DNA of 64,000 bases from Malus domestica (Eukaryota > Streptophyta > Magnoliopsida > Rosales > Rosaceae), in assembly GCF_042453785.1 (NCBI RefSeq), contig NC_091670.1:34111501-34175500 (forward strand), in the 5' to 3' direction. Made by a program: the position numbers and the translations under genes. This document shows, piece by piece, positions 23,996 to 34,739 of the stretch (position 1 is the first letter of the stretch; every line of letters begins with the position of its first letter). Under the pieces are notes generated by a model that made no database searches, had not been told where the DNA came from, and saw nothing but the letters and a program-made list of their open reading frames with translations.

Positions 23996-24516
23996 CTGCA
24001 TATGCAAGCACAAAGGTCGATCAAAATATTATGTGACGTTTACTATTTATCTTTATCTTTTTATTTAATACATTTATCATTTAAAGATTTAAAATTAAAA
24101 GAGGAAGTCTTTCGGCTTAAGAATTGACATAATTCCCTCACTTTCATCTTTGATATTTAAAATCGATAGAAGTGGTTCTCTACCGTTCCATGAGATATCT
24201 TTGTTAAATTGAGTGTATTTTTGTCAAATCAATCCCTCCTCTTAAATTGGTGGTTTCTTCAATTTAACAAAGATTTTTCACTAAAAAACCAAAATAATTG
24301 ACGGTGGAAAATCTTAAAGACCACTTCTATCGGTTTTGAATCTCAGAAAAGAAAATGAAGACTTACGACAATCTTAGAGACCATTTTAGTTATAAAAAAA
24401 AAAACCAGAGAAAAAACATGTAATTGACACTAAAAAATGGAATGTCAAAATACACTTCCATAAATAAATTAAATACTGGTTGTGTTTCACTTTTCACCAC
24501 TATATGAAATATTATT

Positions 24517-24673
24517 AAGGAAAACTAATGAAAAATGTTTGAAAACTTTGAGTTTGAATGATAAGGACAAAATAAAGAGTAAAGTGAATAGTACCAGGTT
24601 TGACTTTTTAGTGTAAAAATATGGTTTTTCGTTAAAGTGAAAAACTACCGTAGATTTTTCATTAAAACTCCCT
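24517..24673. mobile_element. MITE, about 157 bp, family copy 1
   Basis: Inserted in the duplicated intron and absent from the other copy (near 45290). It contains ACTTTGAGTTT, GGACAAAATAAAGAGTAAAG and TTTAGTGTAAAAATATGG, all matched in opposite orientation by the element at 57504-57657. ATTATTA-type direct repeats flank it. No coding capacity. Confidence 0.7.
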
Positions 24674-25615
24674 TATTATTATTGTTGGCATGAAAAGACA
24701 ACATTAAATATTATTATTATTATTCTCCACTTTAAGCACCTCATTATTCGCTCTACTGAATGACAATTCATCACCATGTTTTGAGCATGTTAATTATAGA
24801 GGAATGAATTATATGGATCGTGTTTGCCATCACGTGAACTTACAGTCCAATAATGGATTATCATGTGTAAGTTTTTTCTTCACACATCAATACATTTTTG
24901 AACTGAAACTCAACGGTAGCATTGAATCCGTTTCAGATAACACCTGACCTCAAATCTAGTTGGATCTTGTTCTCTAGTAAAAATATATTTCCTTTTCAAT
25001 ATTAATGACGGTGTGTGTGGAAATTTAAAAAATATATATATATACATATAAATAAAAACTGAGGAAAATGACAAAGAGAGGAAAACAGCAGGAAAGAGCA
25101 ACATATTAGTCCATCTCCAACCGAAAGCTGGGCAGAGGGCTTGTTTTAGCCCTCTGGCCCTCCAAGAAATTAATATTTTAATGAACAATACATGACCATA
25201 TTTGTCTCCATCTCCAACCAAGGGTCAAAAGGTCATATGGCTCGTTTTAACCCTGTCACAAAACACTGTCTCCAACCGAGGGTCAAATGGCTATAGGGCC
25301 AAACATAATTTATAATATAAATTTTAAAACTATAACAACTTAAATTTAAAACTACAACTTAAATTTAAAAACTACAAATTAAATTTAAAAACTACAAATT
25401 AAATTCATAAATAAATAAAAAAAATTTGGCCCAAAAAAAAAAATGAATCCAACTATAACTAGCGGTTGTATTTGAAATTTTGGTCTATCATTTTTGTCGG
25501 ATATAACCGACATGAATAATGAAAATTCTGGCCCGACCCGAGGTTGGCTACTTTAGGCCAGCCAGTTGGCCCTTTGGCCTTTTTTTTTGTCCAGTGGGGT
25601 CCACGATCCCTTTGT

Positions 25616-25902
25616 TGTCATATCCCGACCTGAGCTCCACCACATCCCAGGCCCCACCTCTGTCGTAGCAGGATATTGTCTGTTTTGGGCCCCGATCACG
25701 CCATCATGGTTTTGTTTCTGGGAACTCACACGAGAACTTCCTAGTGGGTCACCCATCTTGGGATTGCTCTTGCGCGATCTCGCTTAACTTCAGAGTTCTT
25801 ATGGAACCCGAAGCTAGTGAGCTCCCAAAAGGCCTCGTGCTATATGGAGGTGGGCATGTATATTGAAGGCATAGAGGCCCCTGAGTGATGTGGGATCTAA
25901 CA
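25616..25902 (-). mobile_element. Cassandra-type solo LTR, 287 bp
   Basis: On the minus strand it runs TGTTAGATCCCACATC to GGGATATGACA, and it is flanked by perfect 5-bp repeats TTTGT (25611-25615 and 25903-25907). It contains sequence closely resembling plant 5S rRNA, the defining feature of Cassandra TRIM elements. No second LTR, primer-binding site or internal region is seen, so it is a solo LTR. It lies inside a PIF-like element and is therefore younger than that insertion. Confidence 0.85.
25725..25809 (-). other. 5S rRNA-derived segment within the LTR
   Basis: The minus strand contains CTCTGAAGTTAAGCGAGA and GATGGGTGACCCACTAGGAA, matching the 5S rRNA regions that hold the A box and C box of the internal RNA polymerase III promoter. 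The beginning and end of a true 5S gene are not matched, so this is the Cassandra copy and not a 5S rRNA gene. Confidence 0.8.
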
Positions 25903-26503
25903 TTTGTTCTAGCCCTCGGTTGAAGACGGTTTTCGTGCTATTTTCGGCCATTTGGCCCTCTAGACCAGGCCATCTCCAATCGAAGGCTGGCCAGATGGCT
26001 CGTTTGAGCTCTCTGGCCTTCCAAGATATTAATATTTTAATACATGGTCATATTTGCCTCCATCTCCAACCGAGGGCCATAGGGCTCGTTTTAGCCATGT
26101 CACAAAAAATCGTCTCCAACCGAGAGTCATAGAACCAAACATAATTTATTATTTGAATTTAAAAACTATACAACTTAAATTTTAAAACTACAACTTAAAT
26201 TCATTAAAAAAAAAAAATTGAATCCAACGGTAACTAGCCGTTGTATTTGAAATTTTGGCCTACCATTCCTGTTGGATATAACCGACAGGAATAAGTACAA
26301 TGCTTTCGAATATAACTGACATGAATAATGAAAATTATGGCCCAGCACGGGGCTGACTGCTTTGGGCCAGCCGGTTGATCCTTTGGTCCTTTTTTGTCCG
26401 GTGGGGCCCACGAGCCATTTGGCCTAGCCCTCGGTTGGAGACAATTTTCGAGCTATTTTCGGCCATTTGGCCCTCTGGACCATTCGGTTGGAGATGGTCT
26501 TAC

Positions 26504-26581
26504 CTTCTTCACACATTTCTTCTCCCTAACCTCATATCTATTCCTTGTCAAGTCAGATAGCCACATCCCTGGAAAACAATA
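26504..26581 (-). pseudogene. DUF1639 exon 3 copy, splice site lost
   Basis: The minus strand reads YCFPGMWLSDLTRNRYEVR and on to KKCVKK, the duplicated counterpart of the exon at 45701-45778 and coding-identical over this part. The acceptor, TTGGCAG in the intact gene, is TTGGCAA here. The donor GTAA is cut by the PIF-like element inserted at 26499/26500. Confidence 0.85.
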
Positions 26582-27059
26582 TTGCCAACAAATAAATATA
26601 TTTAAATTAAAAAATTTTGTTTTTAATTAAACCCAAAAATTAAAATTAAAATTGAAGAACAATCACCACAAAGGTCGACCCAAAAATTATGTAATGTTTA
26701 CTATTTTATCTATTTATTTGTCATATTAAATTTTGTACGCATCAATCAAATAAAAGAAATTTTGGAGTCATTAGGCGTTACAAACAAATCAAAATTTGAG
26801 AACTAGTCATGCTCATGCATTTATTTAATACATTTACTCTTTAACAAAATTGCACAGAGATTTGGAATTAAAAGAGAAAGTTTTTATTTAAAATGGTCCA
26901 TGAGATTAATATAACTCATCACCTTCATCCCTGATATTTAAAATCGATAAAAATGGTTCTCATGTTATTCACCATTCCATGAGAAATCTTTGTTAAATTA
27001 AGAGTAATTTTGTTAAATGAACCCCTCATCTTGAATTGGCGATTTCTTCAATATAAAAT

Positions 27060-28960
27060 TAAAATTGAGTAAATGCTATCATTTGATATTACTTGGGGTG
27101 ATGATAATTATGTTAGTAAAATAACAACAATGATGACAAATACTAATGATACAAGCACCTGAAGTTAGAGAAAATTTTCATTGTGATCGGAATATGGGTG
27201 ATATACTATATGTTTTTATATAAACGGTGAAAATATTTTTTTTTAGTTATTAATTTTTTTAACACAAATATTTTACCATTTATATAATGACACGTGATGT
27301 ATCATTCTGTATTCCGATCACACAGAAACATCTATCATGAAGTTATTATTATTATTTTTTTGGTAAATCTCTCCTGAAGTTAAGGTGCATGATTTTGGTT
27401 ACTTTTGATGTGTCTTATTCAACATGGAATTGTACAGAGTGTAGGGTAGATAGTCTCTGTGATTTTCCGGAATGCCCAAAAATTTTGGAAATTGATAACA
27501 TGACGGGATTTAAGGAATACCCATAGCCTCTAATTTTTCCCATTTGTTGTCAAAGCGTATTACTGCGACGATATGAGTCCTAATATGGTCAAATGGGTAT
27601 GCAAATTTCATATTTTTCGATATGAGTTTTAATATGGTCAAAGAGTACTACTACGACGATATGAGTCTTAATACTACTATGGTTGTATTAGTTTCGATGG
27701 CTTAATTGGCTTATTCTGCATTTTCATGTCTAATTAGTTACCAATGTTTTTACTTTCCCTGTGTTTTGTAAATCTTTTGTAATGAATTATTATTATTTTT
27801 TATTTCACAGTTTGGCGGGTCATAAAAGTTATGTTTTGAAGAATTTATTGTCAAGATGATTGGTTATATGTTGTTTGCACATTTCCATATTTCATCAAAT
27901 TAGTAGAAGATTAAAATTATGTCTGTAATACTATGAATATAATTTCATTCGTTGTATTATGATTGAGTTTGTAATTGGAAAATCTTGCAGCTTAGGCTTC
28001 CGATTGTAAGTTTCATAAATATGGGATTGTGTAAATACATAATGTTTTGTATATCGGATTTTTTTATTGAACATGACAAATTTATGTTTGAACAATATGG
28101 TAGAGAAGACTACATAGACAAGAAAGAAGATAAGGCACCTAATGTGAGAATAGTGAACACCATGTACATACGCTCAAGTATTATCATTTGTACGTAAATA
28201 GTATTGTACATAAAAAATTTATACAATTTTCAATCATGCAACATCGTGCGTACACTCTTTGCTAGTCACTATAGTCTAAAGTTGAGGAGGAAATTGACAC
28301 CATACATAAGCTACAGTAAAAATACTTTGATTTTGATTTATTTACCAAGTTGCCATTCTACCCAAATTTTTGCTTTGTTACGGATTTGCAGGCCAAAATT
28401 TTGCTTTGTGATGGATTTGCCAGGTTCGGCTTTCGCATTCAAAGGGCCAGACAGAGGCCTAGAGGGCTGGACCAAAACGGCGCAGTATTGAAACAAGTAA
28501 AATTACTCTTGCCCGTTTAGATTTGAGACGGGACGGGCAAGGGTGAAGATTATGGGGGTAGTTTTGTCATTGCACGTTTGGAGTTTGGGGGGCATGTTGT
28601 CTGCTTCGTTGGATGGGATTGAGCCATTGAGGGAGTGTTGTTGCAGACGAGAGAGGAAGATAGAGGGAGAGGGAGAGATATGCTGAGTTTAATTTTGGTC
28701 TGTTCGTTTTCTTTTTGCTGTTTTGGATTCAATTCGAATCAAATAATGTAGTTTATCTTGATATCAATTCTCTCTACAACAATAATTAGGGGTTTTTGTT
28801 TAAATTATCAATGATTTGCTTTGATTTGGCATTGAATCTTTGTTAATTTGGACTGCGGGTGGTTCTGATACGGAGGAGAAGCTGCAAGAGCTTATGATCT
28901 TGTCGACTTAAGTACTGTCGTTCTTCAACTCATATAAACTTTCCACCTTAAAATTTAGTT
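27060..28960. repeat. Segmental duplicate, partner of 34740-36440
   Basis: Shared landmarks in the same order are ATTGAGTAAATGCTATCATT, GTGCATGATTTTGGTTA, AGTAGAAGATTAAAATTATG, GATTTGCCAGGTTCGGCTT, AATTCGAATCAAATAATGTA and AGAAGCTGCAAGAGCTTATG. Here the exon-like end has GCGG where the partner has GCAG, and ACGG where the partner has ATGG, so this copy looks more decayed. No functional gene is supported. Confidence 0.75.
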
Positions 28961-29956
28961 AAATATAGACCAAAACAATCCTGGCATTTCTGTTAAAGTC
29001 AGAGCTTTAAAATTTAGATGAAAAATTTAGTATTGAGATGATTATGTTATAGAAATAGAGCTTATTTACAAGCTTTGGTAATAAAAGGGATTTAATACGT
29101 ATTCAAGTAAAAATTTAAGGTTATGACTAGTTCAAAAATATCATAAGATATTTCTTTCAACATAACTGGATCTTACTTTCAAATATATAGACCTTATTTT
29201 ATATGAACTGATAAAAGAAATTTGATTTAAAGAAATAAGAAGGTTTTTGGCTATGGTTATCTAATTTAAAGAAATAAGAAGGTTTTTGACTATGATTATC
29301 TATTGTTGGGAGTTTTGAAAATTAGAAGAAAGGTAGCTGGCATCAGCAAGTTTTGAACAGAGGATCTGGTGTATAACCAAACTCTGCTTCTGACACGCTT
29401 TAACCTTGATATCCCAAATACTATGATGGGCACGTGCTGGCCGACACCCAAGAATGACGAAGCCATTTAAATATGCATACAAATAAAATACGTAATAAAA
29501 AAAAGGAATATACCAATACGGAAACATGTTCAGATCATACAACTAATCAATAATACTGCAATAAAATTATTATAAAAGGGTACGAACAAGGGAGAGAGGT
29601 CTTACACTGAGAAGACTCGAAGATACCAATGTGGGAGTGCCCTAGCGTCGGGATTATATGCTTCAATTCTAAATCCTGAAGGGAGCGCAAAACGAAAAGG
29701 TGAGTGGACCAAAGTTTATAATAATAATAATACTAAGTAAAATCCATTTTCTTTTGAACATACTAACCCTTTGTTTTGAAAACACATATATAATACTACA
29801 TACTGGGTTTTTCTGAAAACCCTAATGTGCAGTAGATAATAAAACCATATCTAAAAGTGGTACTGAAATCTCCCAAAGGCAAATCCGAGAAAGCTCGTAA
29901 ACTCAAAATAATAAAGTACTCAACTAGGGGTATCATAGTCACCTGAACATAACCAT
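28961..29956. other. Spacer, possibly remains of an LTR element
   Basis: AT-rich, with a tandem near-duplicate of a GAAATAAGAAGGTTTTTG segment at 29238 and 29270. No gene seen. The part from about 29580 may belong to the LTR-like sequence that resumes at 32056. Confidence 0.35.
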
Positions 29957-32050
29957 TGTCACGCCCCAAAAACGGGCATGTAATAGTGCCACGCTCTATT
30001 AGTAACACAATACTATAGTTTTAAATTCCAACACTCTAGCAATACATTCCCAATAGGACGTAAGGCTATTTAAGGGGAAGTAAAATAATTTATTTTTGAA
30101 CAATACGGAAGCGGAAATCATTTTGGCAAAATGAAGAATACAAGGCAACGGAATTTGGATAAGATTTTTACATCAAAGATGAAGTTTAAAACTTACAACA
30201 AAACCAAAGAGTTTAAAATAAGTAAATATACTAACCAACTCTTAGGCACAATTTGGAGAGTACAAAGTGCTAAGTTTAGTTACAAAAAATTCCTTCAAGA
30301 CGAAGGGAATCAAGCATATGTACAAACAAAAACCTGTGGAAAGTCAATGAGCGATTAAGAAGTTGACAAGTAACAAACAACGCTTGTCCCGACCTTAGTC
30401 CAGATCGTCTATTTGTAGGTGCACCGGTCCTGTAATAAAGTAGGGGTGAGCATCACAAACGTTCATCGCTCCCCCTCAAGGAATCCACCCTAGCTAGGTT
30501 TGAAAATAGTATACAACACTATATATACTATAGAAAAATGTTTGATGCACAACAAAAGCTTTGTTTAGTTTTGAAAATAGATTGTATGCTCACACAATTT
30601 CCTTTTAAAAAGAAAACAGGGATCCCTATAAATCACTACATGCCTGATGACCGGTCCAATGACTAACTACCCCCTTACTTGGACAAACTCTTAACGAATA
30701 TACTTATGGTAAGGTGTAGCAAGAGTGTCCTTTAATGCTCTACCCTTAGATATCCAAGTACCTCTCCTAGAAAGGTAGCGGTACTAATCCCTTCGTAGTA
30801 GCCCCTCCGGAGGTTTAGGGGATCGAAACCCAAGGCGGTCGCTATGCCCCTTTCACTCTCAAGTCATCAATTAATTTGTAGCATAAAACAACATGCATAT
30901 CATGATATAAAACAAACCATTTTTCCTCATGGTTCTATCACAACAAAATATATGCAACTTTCACAGGCATTCGTATATTTACATATACGTACATTCACAA
31001 AATTCCATAACTAGGGTAAGTGAGGATCCCCCTACCTGGTCTCCAAGCCAAGCAAGCAATATTCCTCACCAATACCTCGATCCCAAAGCTAAAACGAAGA
31101 TCCGCGTCACTACCGCAATAACTAGACTCCACGTACTTGAATAAATTCCTTGATCACGTCCAAATACTAAGTATTTCTACCACACATATCTTTTCTAATC
31201 TCTCTCACTATATATAAATATATAATGTATAAGAACTAAACCTAAGTATATAGCATAAGTTCAGAACTGCATGCACTTGCATGTCAAACTCTCATAATAT
31301 CTCTCGGCAAAGGCTTAACATGCATCTATCTCCATCTCTCTGTCCTACAAGAGCTCACATGCTGCATGCTTCGTCATTTCCAAAAACAATGGAGCAGGAA
31401 AGCTACTATTTATACGAGTGTGAGGCGGCCAACAATAACCTCTAATTGGTTAGTTTGGCGGCTAGACAATGGTGGCATGCAAGGTGTCAACCAAATAAGG
31501 AGAAAAATGATACGGGGCAGCCACCCCCCAAGGCTAATTGAAGCCACGTCCAAGTTATAGCTTCCCTTAGTCAACAACTAGGGTGCTTATTAGTCACTTC
31601 TAGCATAGTCTGGGGAAAAGGTTGAAAAGATAACCAATTTATAGGTTAGCACCTAACGTGCTCTAATTCCCCACTTTGTTTCTTTCTTTGTGGAGAGAGT
31701 CTAGCACGTGGCGCTTAAAACATGTGGCAAGGCAAGTGCATCTCAAGTGTTCTCAAGGTGGCTGTCAATTGCATGGCTAATATAGAGCACACATCCATTG
31801 ATAGGTTAACATAGTCAGCACCTAAAGTGCTTAGGGTGAACGCCACATCCCAAATGTAGCTTTACACCTTCTCTTAACATCACCCACGTCATTAACTCTA
31901 GTCAACAATACTCACCAACTTGAGTGCTTAATCTTTGAACTCAAGTAAAATTATCGCCCATTTAAAATGAACTATAACTCGTAAAATTCGAAAACACTCC
32001 AAAATTTATAACAACACTTTCTAATTACCTTAAAATTTCGGGGTCTCACA
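29957..32050. mobile_element. Long LTR, about 2.1 kb, with 5-bp target duplication
   Basis: It starts TGTCACGCCCC and ends GGGGTCTCACA, with perfect flanking repeats ACCAT (29952-29956 and 32051-32055). Read on the minus strand, this is the TGTGAGACCCC to GGGCGTGACA form common in large plant LTR retrotransposons. There are no gag or pol frames inside, so it is probably a solo LTR or a non-autonomous element; Ty3-type origin is inference. It lies inside another LTR-like sequence. Confidence 0.65.
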
Positions 32051-32055
32051 ACCAT

Positions 32056-33910
32056 AACCCGAAGGTGAAGTTGTACGATACTGGGTTACGCCAATGAAGA
32101 AATATGGTAGATCTCATCACCCAAAGGTGAAGTTGTACGACTTTGGGTTATGCCAGAGAAGAAACATATACATAACACACCGACACTGGTTTCGCCAGTG
32201 AAGCTGGGAGTATGTCATAAATATCTTCAACTGTGTCTTATGGCCATAGACATATATATACTCCGGTTGTGTGTACATGATGTATGATTACCCACTAGAT
32301 AAACACCGAAAAACGTAACCAAAATCTCATACCAAGTGTAGAATACTAAAACCTCATCATCATAAAAGTGATTTCTATAAACATGCCTTTTTATAAACCA
32401 TAAATAGATAACCATAAATATTTCATAAAAACAATTTAAATAAATTATATATTCTCTATAAACTATAAATATAGAAATTTGTAAAACATAATATAAAACA
32501 TACTCAAGTCATGAAATATGAAATGCATGCAAGCCTAATATTTTATAAAAACATGCATTTTGAGAAAAGGTCCATTCACAAATATTCTGCTACTGGAGAG
32601 CCGATCGAACTAGGGAGGATGGGATCACTTCCAACCAACACACCTAAACACAAATAGGGACCATTTATTAAAACTCTACTAAAATAATCGAATTTGAGGA
32701 AACGGATGGCGGATTTGAATTCGGCAAGTTGAAAACCTAAGGAGGGACATCGGGTTCCCCCACGGGCCGCCGCATGCGCCGCCAATGTGTGGAGGCCCGG
32801 GTCACCACCTGCTAAGATGGGTAGTTGGAAAATTGGCCAGAAAAGTCGTTGGCGCCGCCATGGATACCGGCGAGCACAGTACCTTCGGTGGAGCCACGTG
32901 TGCTCCACGAGCTGCCCCATGCGCCCGCGAGTACATGTGTACTTGCCTTCCTCACGAGGCCTGAAACTGGCCAAATTCTAGGCTATTTTTCCAGAGCTCC
33001 ATTCGAGCTCATTTCTCTACCAAAAATGATGTTTTACCTATGAAAATGAAGCTGGGAATGAGGAGAATAGATTCGTACCAAAAAGAGGTCGAGTGATGGC
33101 CAGAGTTGGCGGGAAAACACCTCCAAAAGTAGGTTCATTCGTCGAAAAACTTGGGAAGGTTCATCCGAGCTGTTTCTGCGTCCAACATGCGAGTATAACT
33201 TAAAAACTACCATAATATAACCTTAAAACACAATCTAAAGGGTTATAGGCACTTACCTACGTCGAGGATGGTGAGAACTCACCTTGGGTTTATCAGGGAA
33301 GACGATGTACAGTGATCTCTGCCACTACCGAAGATCTAAGGCCTTGGCCTGGGGTCAAGACGACGAGATTTAGATAATGGTGATAGTGGTTCGCCGACGT
33401 GAGTCGTGGTGGAGGTGTTGCCATCATTGTTTGATTGTTTGTGTGTGCGTCCGTGCCTCGGAGAGGAGAGAAGAGTGCAAAGATGAAAGGGAGAGAAAAG
33501 TGAAGAGAAGGTTCTAGAGAGAGAAGCCCACACGGAGAAGAAAAAGAAGAAAGAAAAAGGGAGAGAAGAAAGAGAGTGGGCCGAGAGACAACAAAACAGG
33601 GGTGCGCCCCATTGGCACACCAAACAAATCAAGAAAAGACGAAACGGAAAAATATCCCGCAGAACGTAAAATTACCGAAATGCCCCTATCGTTTTGAATT
33701 TTGTAAAATCTCCATTCTAGCTCCAAATTCAATTCCGCTTGTGTCCACGCATTCGTAGCGACGAGTAGTACAAGTATACGCCAAGAAAAGGAATCTCACA
33801 TGACATGACAAGGTGGTCAACAAAAGTCAACATTTTATTTCGAAGGGCATTTTCGTAACTTCACGTTTTAATATTATAAAAATCGTAAAATTTTGGGACG
33901 GATCGTTACA
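32056..33910. mobile_element. LTR-like sequence, left border unresolved
   Basis: The right end reads TGTAACGATCCGTCCC on the minus strand, a typical LTR start, and the sequence carries on across the nested LTR at 29957-32050. A short internal tandem repeat (AAGGTGAAGTTGTACGA at 32063 and 32126, and related TTACGCCA or TATGCCA parts) lies near the left. I could not find the other terminus or its target duplication. Confidence 0.45.
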
Positions 33911-33939
33911 ACTTCCCCATTACACCACGTACTCATCAT

Positions 33940-34739
33940 TGTTATATTTTGTGGACAACATGTATAAGATTGCGATTCCAGGATGAGCCTTAGCCAACCT
34001 CAGCTCCATGTGGCTCTGCCACTGGAGGAATGAATTGAATGTATCGTGTTTACCGTCACGTAGAGTTATTACAGTCCAATAATGCATTAGCATATGTACA
34101 TTTTTTCACATAGCAATATATTATTGAACAAAAAGTCAAGGTTGGAATGGACCCGTATAATACCTGAGAGGTATAGTTTAGATGTATTAATTAAAGGGGT
34201 TTATAATTATACACTTAATACGATGATAAAATTTGTGGTGTGATATATAACAGTATGTAAGATTTAATTTCCTACTATTTGTTAAGCAATATGTAGTTGC
34301 TATATCTTAGTTGGGGTTTTATAGTCTGTTTATACATGTCAATGACGAATAGGCATAGGTCTCATTTGGTTAGTAGGCATGTTGAAGTTATAACTTTCCT
34401 TCATGACTAGGTTCCATTACGTTTGGGGCTAACAAAACACATTGAATTGAGACAAAGATGGCCGTAGTTACATATTTTTTGCAAGGGGGGTGATGCATAA
34501 AGAAATACAAGGTTTAAGCTGATACCGTACATGCGTAAGGTTAGTATATGTAGTATTTGTTGTAATCCAGTTGGAAAAGCATACTCGGTCTTATCCCATC
34601 ATCCTTGTCAAAATGTACACTTACACACGATATGTGACATCATTTACTTGAAAAGGAAGAATGCAGCTTTACTGGTGTTGTTTAGGTATTTAGATCTCGA
34701 ACTCATATTAGTTTTATTTTAACCTTTCTCTGTTCAACT
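33940..34739. repeat. Third partial copy of DUF1639 intron sequence, then spacer
   Basis: The part at 34020-34160 (GAGGAATGAATT, ATCGTGTTTACC, ACAGTCCAATAATG) matches 24798-24920 and the intron segment at 45420-45550. The rest to 34739 is AT-rich spacer without a recognisable gene. Confidence 0.6.

Larger units (their letters stand above)
25109..26499. mobile_element. PIF-like element, two tandem copies
   Basis: The insertion has ends GTCCATCTCCAACCGA and, by complement, GACCATCTCCAACCGA. It is flanked by TTA (25106-25108 and 26500-26502), the target size of PIF/Harbinger elements. The uninterrupted site is at 45691-45700. Inside, the same module (CATCTCCAACCGAGGG, then AATTTAAAAACTACAA, CGGTTGTATTTGAAATTTTG, and GGCCATTTGGCCCTCT) occurs twice, with a junction near 25968. 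A Cassandra-type LTR is nested in the first copy. The family call rests on end shape and target only. Confidence 0.6.
23411..26660. repeat. Segmental duplication of the 43.75-45.88 kb region
   Basis: Continuous similarity runs in the same order as in the second copy. It starts with ATCGATGCCAGAAA (23410 and 43757), passes GTTGGGTGGCGTCCA (23513 and 43856) and the last DUF1639 exon, continues through the intron (CTCCACTTTAAGCACCT at 24723 and 45333), and ends with DUF1639 exon 3. Similarity ends at about 26655, just before where DUF1639 exon 2 would begin. From about 26660 to 27055 there is a further partial copy of the same intron. Insertions at 24517-24673 and 25109-26499 are absent from the second copy. 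Confidence 0.8.

Noticed and set aside
25725-25809. 5S rRNA gene
   Set aside because: Only the middle of 5S is matched and it lies inside a TG...CA unit with a 5-bp target duplication, so it is an LTR component.
32063-32220. Short spaced repeats resembling a CRISPR array
   Set aside because: Only two or three imperfect copies, no regular spacers, and a plant nuclear context inside LTR-like sequence.
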